A stretch of 64,000 nt of DNA. Origin: Phyto melanocephala. Lineage: Eukaryota; Arthropoda; Insecta; Diptera; Rhinophoridae. The translations under genes and the position numbers were made by a program. Shown in pieces: positions 12,401 to 24,400 of this stretch (positions are counted from its first letter, which is position 1; each line of letters starts with the position of its first letter). The DNA lies in contig OW799233.1 of assembly GCA_941918925.1 (NCBI GenBank), positions 171,224,235 to 171,288,234 on the forward strand, in the 5' to 3' direction. Below the pieces are notes generated by a model. It was not told where the DNA came from, searched no databases, and saw nothing but the letters and a program-made list of their open reading frames with translations.

Positions 12401-15400
12401 CAATTAAATCAAGTCGTTTAGGTCATGGTCGTTACATACGACCAATTGATTTGTGTTTTTTTAGATTTATTTTGTATGAACTTTCAGAACTGTGACCCCA
12501 AAGCTTTTATAAAGTATTTAATCCTAAACTGTCGTCAGCTACTAAACTGTTTTTAGAGTTTTGCAACATTTTATATTCACAATACTCGTTATAAGAGATT
12601 ATCGTTCAACATCAGTTATTGTCAAAATATAAACTCAATACATCAATAGTTTATTTATGATGTTCATTGTAAAGAGTACTGCTTTAACGTACATAAATTA
12701 AACGAAAAAGATCAAAATGAGCATAAAAGAATTTTATTATAAATAAATGGTGCTATTTTTATCAAAAGATTGTCATTATGTTAGACGGTAAAGGGTGTTT
12801 TAATAGAGGTATAGAACTTTGAAATGAATAAAATAAAGATGCATTTTTTAAACTGACATAAAATTTACTTTATTTGAAAAAAAATCTTCTGTCATTATAT
12901 TTTAAATATAAACTAAGGTCACTGTCATATTTTTCGATGACTTTTTCCAACATTTGTGGCCGTGTGGCGGCAAATGTTGTGCTCTAAGTGGTCAATCATT
13001 TCAGGCTTATCGGCGTAGACTATCGACTTTAAATATCCCCACAGAAAATAGTCTAGCGGAATTAAATCGCACAATTTTGGAGGCCAATTTACGGCTCCGA
13101 AACGTGAAGCTATTCGACTACCAAAGGTTTCCTTAAATAAATAAATTGTAGCACAAGCTGTGTGACATGTTGCGCTGTCTTAGTAAAACCACACCTCCTG
13201 CTCATCATGGTTTTTCAATTGATAATCGAAAAAGTCTGTAATCATGGCTCTATAACGATCACCATTGAATGTAACGTTCTACCCAGCATCGTTTTTAAAG
13301 AAGTACGGACCAATTTTTTTACCAGCCCATAAAGTACACCAACAGTCAGTTTATTTAAAGATGTAACGGTGTCTCAACATACACTTTAGAATTATCATCA
13401 CCACTGACCTAACTACAAAGGTTTTTCTAAGGGTGGCAACCCTCTTAATGCTCTAGTTACGCCAATGATTATCACTCTAAATACAGCAGTTTGGTTTATT
13501 GACGTATCCTTTAAAGAAAAATGATGAACGATTGTGTTGACCATAACATGCACGCAGTGTGCGATTCGTATTTCGAATAGAACCATGTCTTTTAAAATAA
13601 ATTGCACAATTTAGAAGCGTTGTTCAGGCGTCGGTTTACTCATGTTGAAATGACAAACTTTACATTAATCACTTAACAGTTGACAAAATGGTCGCCAGTT
13701 AAAAAATATTTATTACCAACTTAAAGTTCTATACTTGAAAAAAACACCTGTTAATAACTTACATAAGCTACTTATTATTATATGCAGTAAAAGTCAAGTT
13801 TCCAATATAATAAGAATTAAATATAACAATCAATGCAGTAAAATCGTAGATAACTGAACAAGTCTTTGATGCGTCAACCGTTTTATACCGACATGACATT
13901 TCTTTAACGAACAGGTGATAAGTTAGTGTTTAAAAATCCATATATACACTAACCAAAGGATAACACTAAATATTGCTTTAAACTTGATTCTTCTGTTCTA
14001 ATATGAATATGCACTTGAATTGCGCTAAAACAGATTAATAAAAAATTTATACAATTTGTTAAAAATAAAATGTTCAAAAATGAAAAAAAAAAAAAAAAAA
14101 AGTGAAGAATACTTGTCAAATTAAGAATGTCACGTTCTTGTTTTGTAGATTTTTATATAGTTTAGAATGTGAAGTGACAAAAGTCTAGCACAAACGTCTG
14201 GGATGGCACGGGACTCAGTGAAATCGGGGTAACCTTGTAATCTCTAGGTAACGAAGGGGGCCGAAAAAAAACCTATTTTTGGAAGAGGTCTGCTTCGATA
14301 TCCCCCCTACATGAATATATACAGTTTAGAAATTCATATTAATTATGTATTTTATCAAATAACCACTGTGCAATGAAATTTGTTTTACCTTTTTTTTATT
14401 TTTTTTTCGCGTTTAGATTATTTACCACTTTAGATATTTAAAAAAAAATCATAGACCAATAAGTTTTTATGCAAATATTTCAATGCTAAAAATAGAAGGC
14501 TAAGAACTTCATTGGCAAAAAATAAACCGGTTTTAAATTGGAAAGACACTACACATATTCATTGAGAATTGCATTTAGATATTCTAATGTAGAAAAAAAA
14601 ATTGTTTTAATATTTTTAAAATAAAACAAGTAATAATTTTTAAATAATTTAAAAAAAATTTATATAAAACGAAAATACCACAATCACCTTCAAATAATAC
14701 ATAAAAATTCCATAACCTTTACATTTAAATTAAAATCAGCATAACCAAATACTTAACAAAATTGCGGAGATTAACAATTTGTTCAATGATCTTATGTAGG
14801 TATGCATTGATATTTAATTAGCATTTCAATAATTGATATTTTTTTTCTTTTGTTCAGCGCATGCCAGTCATACTTAACAAAACCAACAATCTTCCATTAA
14901 CATACAATTGTTGCTTTAAACCTACTAATTGAAATATAAATTTTTAATACTTACTCAATGTTATTTTTGCTAAACTTGGAGAGATATTGAGCACGTGCTT
15001 CACTGTGTATTTTCTTTTTAAGGTCATTCATCTTTTGTCGCTCATGTTCAATGACATGATGACCTGTAAATAAAATAAAAAATTATGATTAAAAGATAAA
15101 GAATTTATTATAATTTTTTAACTTTAATACCTTGCTGAGCCAATAACAATTGTCGATTACGTTCAATTTCCTTAATTGAATCAAAAATTTTTGTGGTGGC
15201 TCCCTGCGATGAAATGGGAGCATCTGTAGTTACTTTTGATATCCGATCAATGTCATCTTGTGAGGGTATACGTTTTTCCAAAGGATTCACTTCGAAATCA
15301 TCACTACCCAAAGAGAGATTAAAACGTACGGCCTGTGTAAAGGACTCACATGATTTAGAAATACTATCTCTTTTAAAAGAGGGTGACAGTTGTGAATCAT

Positions 15401-18400
15401 CTATATTGACAATTTGCAACTGAGGACGTTTCGGTGTACTACTAGTGACTGTTGAAGAACTGCCAAATTCAATTTTATTGTTGAAAAACATATTTTCATT
15501 AACACTTCTAGACATTATATCGCTTTCGGTGTTTTGTTTGGGACACAATATTTCCGCTGATCCAAAAAGAGATTGAGACATTATGCCAATAGCTTCTCCT
15601 ATATCGTATGGTTTACTACGATGACTTTTTTCTAGTGTTGACAAGTTTAAACTTTTCGTTGAACTGTCGGATGTTTGCATTTCACTGGCTTTATTGTTTT
15701 CATTTTGTGTATCTGCTGTTCTGTTTTTAGGACTCTGCAAAGTCTTTCTTTCCCTTTCTTTATCTTCAATCTGTTGGATTAGGAGATTTTCTTCCATTTT
15801 CAGTTCCTCATGGTACGCATGCCATTCGGATTCCTCTTCTAAATATTGAAATTCCAAATCTTCGAACTGCTTCCGATCATTATCAAGAGACTCGCTAATA
15901 TTTTTTAATTCTTCTTTAAGACATTCGTTGTTGGGTTTTTGTTTGAGCATTCCTTTAAGTCTTTAAAATAGGAAAAAAAATTTTATTAACTTAAAAGAAG
16001 TATAACAGTTTAAAACTAAATATTGAAGGTATTCTTGTTGACGTGAACAACATTAAAACATAAAATGTGTTTAATATGCATAAAACAAAGCTGAAAGGCA
16101 AATAGCCGTAAATGCCGACTTTTGTTTGGTGCCTAAAACACAGACGAACGAATTGAGAAGAGTCTTCGGTGGCTTAAAATAAAAGTACTAGGTTAGACGT
16201 AGTGCAAAAGTAAAAGTGCGAAATTATTTTACACATAGTTGGTGTTACTTTTGAAATAAATTAAGCATTTTTCGAATTTCGCAATACTAAATCCGGTGAC
16301 GTTAATAACTTTATTTTTTTTACTAAGAGATACCTCTAAAGAATATCGGATTATAATTATTCACAGATTTGGCAAAAAACTATACTTACTTTTTAACTTG
16401 ATCTATTTTCATTTCAGTCGATTGTTTCAGTTTGGCCTGCTGATTTTCTTCCATAACACGAGTAGCATTACGTTGGGCTTCCAAACGATGAATTTTGTCC
16501 TGCAATATATCCAAAATATTTTCTAATTCCTGTTTAGATAGTGTTAAAGAATCCAAATCAGACTATTTAAAGAAAACAAATAATAAGTACTGAAATGCAA
16601 CCAAATAATTTTATTCCGTACTTCTTACCTTTCTTACATTGTCCTCCTCCTCCTCCTCCTCCAACGCAGCTGTTTGATTAACACCAGCTAAATGTGGTAA
16701 GCTGCCTCCAGTTGTATTGTTACTGGATTTAAGTAAATTTCTGGGAGCTGGTGCTGGCTTCTTTTGAGGTTTTGGAGAATTTCGCAACGAACTAGGTGGC
16801 TTTAGGTTCAACTTAAGATTATTTATATTCTTATTACTTCTGGGGTGAGTTGAAGTATATGTGGTAGGTTGTGGCGGCTGATAACGACTGCATTCTTCTA
16901 TATTTTGCATCTCCTGTTGCAATTTTTCACCAAATGTTTTTAACAGATCATCATATTCCTGCTGTTTGGTAGTTTTACTATTACAAAGAGACTGAGGCTC
17001 CGCTTTCTGTTGTGAAAATATGCTAGAAAAACTTTGGTCTTTTTTAGGAGACATGCAGTTCGTACGTATTTTAGTGCGTGGTGATTGTGGTACATACTTG
17101 CCAATCACCATATTTTCGTAACCCGATTTAGGAGAATTTACTAATTGGCCATTAATTTCTACGCGATTTTGTCCCAGTATGCGCACATTTTCATAACCAG
17201 TAGAGTAGCTGGTAGTATTTAGCGGCTCTGTGCTGTTAAAAGAAAGATTATTGAAACTTCCTTCCAAAGATTGCTGCTTGGGAGAGCCGGTAGAAAAATC
17301 ATGTTGAAAAGGTGACTTTTTATCACGCGGCAGTGAACCATTGGTTTTAATGCGATTCTGCACTATGGGTGAGGAGGAAATACTGCCACAGTTACTAGAA
17401 TTTTGATTCTGTCTGTCAGTGTATTCTGAGCAAATTTTCAACATATCATCTAAATGTTCTTTCTCGTCCAAAGTGATGTTGCCATTATCTTCTTTATCTT
17501 TGTTGCACTGGTATGAGGAATCTATTTGAGTTTTCGGAGAAATTTGTGTATTGATTTCATTGTTAACGGTGGTCATAGGAAAAATTTGCATGTTGCCCAA
17601 TTTGGGATAGCGATCATAAGCTGTTACAGCTTGTCGGTGTCCCTCATTGGCATGCTTTAGTTTTGTCAAGTATTCGGTGTTTCTAGTATTTGTCTCTTGA
17701 TTATTGAGTTTAGGCGGTGGTACATTATCATAAATATTGCCATTGCTACGGCTATTGTTTATTTGATTTTGATTGTTATGCCAAGCATGGTTAAGGTTCT
17801 TTTCATTACGATGATTTTCCGCCAAATTCTTGGCAAATTTGGTATAGTTTTGCCCCAAAACATCTTTGGCTGGCATATTTACAGTCACTAGATCGGCTGT
17901 AAAGACCTTGGGACACTGCAAACCATTAATGTCTATGGGCGCTAAGTTATTATAGGCATTGACTACAGTCTTAACATAATTATTTTCTTGGCTTTCCTCC
18001 TGTTTAAGTGAAGGTTGTATTATTGTCTCGTAAAAGGAATTGATTTCAAACGCTGTCACTTCGCCACTGGAACAGGTGCCCGTACTATTGCAACTTTTAT
18101 TGGAGTGTCTTTGCCGTTCTGGACCGAAATCAATTTGTGGCATTGATATTCTTTCATTAGATCCAATAGCTGTGCGTATTTGTTGGGCTTCGGCTGGATT
18201 ATTGAAACGTAAGTAGTAGGATTTTCCTACTGTTATCATGGCACCTTGCGTTAAATTCACTTCATCATCGATTTTATTCCCATCAATTAATATTCGAGCA
18301 TCTCGTTCGGGTACTAAAGTTACTTCGTTCTCCTCGCTGCGATAGATGGTACAGTGTATCGGACGTATACCAGTGCCATTTAGCGATATGCTACACCTGG

Positions 18401-21400
18401 TTGATGAACCAATTGTTGTATCACCTGGAAAAGTGGGAAAAAACACACAAAATTATGCATTTAATTTGATAGCTAGACAAAATAATTGACCTTAACCTTA
18501 TTAAAGAGTTGCTTTCAAATAACAACTACAATACTTTTTGAAGTCATATAATATTCATAGAATAGAATATCTGTGACTTGGAGCTAAAAGGGCCAATGTC
18601 ACTTTTTTACTCTTTTGAGTTAATCATTGCATTAGATTTGTTTTCTTGCTCTATTTCATTATAGTAAAACAGCTTAAGTCATACTTAACCCAGAACATCT
18701 TCATAAATAAAATGCTGGCCAATGTCACTATGAAAGCACCTATAAAAGTTAAAGTTAAAATCCAATTTTCTCAAAATTAAATATTTTGACATAGGCCCTT
18801 TTAGCTCCAAGCCACAGATAATATGGAATTCTTCTTCACTCAATATTCAAAAGACCAACATAAACCGCTTTAAAAAGCTTAAAGAACTATTGTTTGATAT
18901 TAGATCGACGTATCTAGATGAAAACGATAAACCAACGGTGCATCAAGCCGCTGTAGATCTCTATGTCATAAATTTACCTTTTAGATAACTGCGTTTGTAA
19001 CATTACATGGAAACTTTAAGTATCTGAACAGAATCATGTTTTCAGAATGTTCTAGAAGGATGACGAGATAGCAACGGATGTAGTATGCAAACATCCAGCA
19101 TTAACTGGTAAAAGACTTAGAACCAAGCCGACAGCTTTAAATCAGTTAAAGTCTAAAGCAAATGCTTGTGGTAGGATGGAGTGTCACTTTAGTAAACCTA
19201 AAATTAGGGGCGAGTCGAAAATGGATACCATAATAGAAGTGATTTACTTCGAAATTCCCCTACATGCAGTGTATAAGAACATCCGTCTATTGCACAAAAA
19301 TAAAAGATCTGTAAAACAATTTGCACAAAAACAAAAATATTTTGTATTTAAGAAATTCACTGACGAAAACGTTAACAACCAGCGACGAATTTTAAAAGAT
19401 ACTACATAAAAAATATTAGAAAGTGTTACTTAAACTTGGAATAAGATATGATTAGTTAAAGCAATGCTAAGAAGTTTGGGGTAGTTACTATTGATATCTG
19501 CTTCGAATAGTTACTCTGAACAGAGTTTTTATTCTTACAAGTTATGATACCAAGTCAGGAGGTGTTGGTCACACCTCTCTACCCTGTACTGACAATACAC
19601 CCTGGCCAGGGACCATGCAAGGGCGACATTCCCCCGGTGAAAGATGTTTAGGACAACAAGTTTCTGAACCAGTAACTGTCTGTACTGTTGTTGGCAATTA
19701 CTACAAGCAACTACTGATCTTTTTTCACTTTAATTATGCCGCTGAACAATCCGAGTGAAATATAAGATTGATTGACATAAGTCATGAGAGGCTTTTGGGG
19801 ACACATAAAGAGTCTAAAGCTATATAGAACTACTGTGGTAAAAAAAAAGTAAAGTCACAGCAAAGTTAGAGAAACTAAGCGAACTAATTGAACGAACTCC
19901 GATTGGAGGCAGATTTCATAGCTTTTATGTTTTGAATTTAATCCAGTTTGAAAATTAAACATCGTGCTTACCATCCATCAGAGCAATTAATTCGGGAAAC
20001 TATGAATATTTTTATCAATTTCTTTACTCTAAATAATAATACGCACCTCGTGAATGCACAACAAGCAATTGATGACAAGCCGTGTTGTGTAGATGATAAT
20101 CTTAGCTCCAAAAAATGGAATGGAAAAAATGCCTGCCATCTTTAAGATTAACAATCTTCCAAATACATATTAATTTGCGGAAATAATTAACATTAAAATG
20201 ATTAAAACGTTTTTGCACAACTATTTTTAAATAACTTGACAATATAATTAAAAACAAAGATTAATATACCCAACGACCTTGTTGGTTGATAATAAACGGC
20301 CTTTATTTATGATGATATAATTTCATTTATGACTAAAAACTCCTCAACAACTTATTGGATGACTACAACAAATTGTTTCAATAAAAGTTAAATATAAGCA
20401 TTTATTCACAATCTGTTGTTTATGTACTTAGTTCTTTCTCGTTTTGTATTCTATGAAAGCATTCAACACATTCTAAGACTTCAGCAAATTCTCAATAATG
20501 TAAAAAATAACACTTTAACACTATTCAATTTAAGTTTGTGACAAATGCTTGTCTCACTGTAACAAACACTGTTTCGTGGAATTTATAATCAAAACTAAAT
20601 TCAATGTTGGCGTTACTTTTTTTTTGGAATTTGAAAAACAAAAACTTTGCAACAGAAAAATAAAATCAAAAGAAAAAGCTGTTTTTTTAATCGAATATAT
20701 CACACACCAGCATAGAAAATAAAAATAAAAAAACAACTGAAATGGCAGCAGCAATAACAAAACTTAATATTATTTCATGCTTCATTTCTTATCAAATAGC
20801 AAGCATTCCAAAGCAAAAAAAAAAAAAAAGACTGGAAACCTAAATTAATAAAATATTTCCCTCCTCATATGTTGGGCGAAAACTATGACTCTGTGTTTAA
20901 TTGTATCTCTAAGACTAACAAGCGCCAGTACAAATAAAAAGACAGATTTGGAATTTTGTTTTTTTTTTTTAATTTCGAAATATAAAGTTATTCGAAGCTG
21001 TTTTTTATTTATTTATTTACTTTGCTTTTTTCGTCTTATCTAATAACAAATGAACCTATAATTTCTATGATTTTTCTTTTAGGGAATATTTACAAGGTGA
21101 GAAAAAATAATTCAAACAGTTTGCAAATAATAATTGATCACCCTGCAAAATTGTGTCGATTATCTAATGCAGTACAAGATTTTTAAAGATTTAGATATAC
21201 AAACGATAAAAGATATGATGTGTTTGCTAAAGTCGTTTTGTCAATTATTTTTAAAAAAGTTTTTTTTTATTTTTTTTAATAGTTTTTGATAAAATTCGTT
21301 TCATTTTTATTTTATCTTCTATTATGCTTTTTAAAATTTAATAGTTTCAGATTTATTTAAAAATGATTCTCAAAATCAATCGGAATGCATTACACCTTTT

Positions 21401-24400
21401 CAAAAATATCGTTTTGAAAACGTTCGTTTTCCATCACATACCTGATTGAATACAGACTTCTGTCAAAGTACTTATCGAATCTAGCAAAGTTTTGGGTTTT
21501 GATAGTTTAACTGCTGTTGGCTAAATTTTTTTTTCTGAAAAACATGCAATTTTTGTCATGGTTATATCCCAAAAATCAAATGAAATTTTGACTGCATGTC
21601 TTCAACATAATTGTAGCTACAGACTGCGAGAAAGAAAAATATAAAAGAAACTAACCTGAAATAATTTTATCTTTTAATTGATAAATTTAAAAAAAAATTA
21701 ATTTTTTCTTACTTTCATTTTACAATTTTTGGCACACAACTGTTCCATTTTGGGAAATTCAGTAAGTAATCGTCCGAAAAAATATTTCTTATACCGGGTG
21801 TCCCAACTAGAACGCAATTTTTAAATTTTAAATAAAACACAGATATTAAAAAAAAAATGGTGAAACTTTATTATATCGTAAAGTAGACAGCATGAGGTTA
21901 TGTATGGAACAACATATCGAGCAGATGGCCGCCGCGGCTTTGCTGGCACACACGCGATCTTTAAATGAAATTTTCAATGACCTTTTTGCATTAATGCTGC
22001 GGTATTTCATTAATGCAGGGTCCAATTTCCTCTTTTAAGGCTTGAGTCGTCGTCGGCTTATTCGCGTAAACCATCGACTTCAAAAAACCCCAAAGAAAAA
22101 AATCTAAAGGTGTTAAATCACACGATCTAGGCGGCCAATTCTGGTCTCCAAAACGCGAAATAACACGACCGGGAAATGACTGATGCAGCAATTGAATTGT
22201 TTCTCTGGCTGTATGACATGTGGCGCCATCTTGTTGAATTGCCCTCCACATTCAACTGGTTATCATTTCACGATACCGAACACCATTGATTGTTTGCGCT
22301 TGACCTGCCTCATTTTCATAAAAAAAAGGTGAGGTGAGGTGGATGGAGTTTGAGCGACATCATCACGTACAGCTGCGACATTTTCGGTCGATCGACCTGG
22401 ACGAAGGCGCGTTGTTGTCTTTACATCACTAGCAGACCCAGTTTTGGCAAATTTATCCATTAATCTCTTTACAGTTGACTCTTTTGAAGCATTATTGTGA
22501 CCCCAAATTGATCGCAATTTGCGAACTGTAGCCGTAAAACTTTCACCATGTTGGTAAAACAATTTCACAATGAGAATGCGTTGTTCATTCGTGTAGCGCT
22601 CCATTTTTACTAACCTCGTACCTTCTACTAGCAAACAATAACAATTGTTCAAATGTCAAACAATGACAAACGAATGGCGCCAAATTTAAAAATTGCGTTC
22701 TAGTTGGGACACCCGATATAAAAGTTTTAGAGGTAATTTTGAGGAAAATAAGGGATTTATAACCACATAAAAAAAGCTGTAAGTCATTTTATTCTTTTAC
22801 ATTTTATTGAGTTTTTTGCTTTTTCTGTAAAAGTAAAAGATAGAAATATGGTCTTTAATATTAAACCATCGATATGTAAATAATGTTTGGTCTTTATTAG
22901 TTATTAATTGATTTGTTTATTTCGCAAATTTTTCTATGACTCTAACATTTTTGTAATATGAGTTACGTTATTTTTGCGGTCACACAAAAGTGTAGGTGTC
23001 GTTCATGTTAAAATTTAATGGATTGTATTTTTGTGAAACTATTATTTTTATACCCTTCACAAAAAAGTAAAAAAAGGGTATACATTTATAGATTTGTCAT
23101 TCCGTTAGAAATTTCTAAAATTTTCATTACCGACCCCTTAAAGTATACACTCTGAAAGCTTATGAATAGGGGAGTCGATTAAGCTTTGTTGAAATTAAAA
23201 TTTTTAAGCCCCACGACATCGCCTGGACCCGCGTGAGGTATTAAAATATCAGATCGGTATTGAAAATCAGAAAAATCGGTACATAAACAACTGAGATATG
23301 AGGAAAAAAATCACAACCACCTTGATTTTTTACAACAACACATACATACACACACTCAAACGTGGTATACTGGTCAGAGTGAACGGTGGCATCGAATCCC
23401 AGCTGAGCCAAAAAAAAATGTTTTTTTGTTTTTGATTTATTATTTGTTTTATTTTTTTTTTAATTTTAATTAATTAATTATAATTACAAATTATTAATTA
23501 ATTTTTTTTCTTTTTTTAATTTTTTTTTATGTATTTTTTTTAACATACATACAAACTCAATTTATAATTTTACAAATTTTATATATGTATGTTTTTTTAT
23601 GAATGTTCGTATTTCATAGATGAAATGAATGGTGATACAAACAAATGTTATTGCATGACTACACGTTGTGAAGGGTATATAAGATTCGGCACGGCCGGAT
23701 ATAGCACTCTTACTTATGGAGGCCGTACAGCAATTCTACATTAAAAAGTCGATTTCGAAAAAATGCCAGTTACGATTTTTTTGCGATAAGGGCTCGATGT
23801 GTCTGCCGATTAAAATTAAAACTTAAAATAGGTTAAACAAATTTTACAGTAAGCCCCACAATATTGTGGATACACCTATTACTTATGTCTTTAATATATT
23901 CACTATTTATAGAAAATTTTAAATAATCATAAAACGAATGCAACACAACAAATAAAAACAATGAAATCTATTGATTTTTATACATACATTTTTTTGTTTA
24001 TAAATTTGTCGTATTCAATTAAATTTATAGATAAAAATCTTACTATTTGCTCTTTTATCTAAGCATTGATATGATTTTAATAAAAACAAAAAGTACATTA
24101 AATTTGTAGGGGCTCTTTCTATCGGTTGTTATTTAAAGACATTTTTTCATTCAATATGTTTTATTTTTTAATTTGTACTTTTCTCTCTCTCTCTCTCTCT
24201 CTCTTTCTTTATGTACTTATATAACTAACAATAACAGTGTCTGTAATATAAGACATATTTTTACTTTATTTGTTTATGCTTGCCAGCTTAAAAATAAAGC
24301 ATATTTGATGTTGTATAGCATACATATGTATGTGAAGTAGGTATTTACTTACCAATCGGTATATTGTGTATGGTTACTGCAGTACTCAAGCGTCCACCTC

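Noticed and set aside
16611..16628. VRSTE end of the exon 2 reading frame as the protein C-terminus
   Set aside because: AAG|GTAAGAAG is a strong donor, and the next exon continues the coiled coil in phase.
17697..17891. 64-codon plus-strand frame opposite exon 2
   Set aside because: It is the antisense shadow of the PHLDB-like coding exon and has no independent support.
18425..18446. Upstream Met of exon 2 (MFFPTFP...) as a true start
   Set aside because: The bases are a pyrimidine-rich tract ending in CAG, an acceptor, and exon 1 joins in phase to complete the FHA domain.
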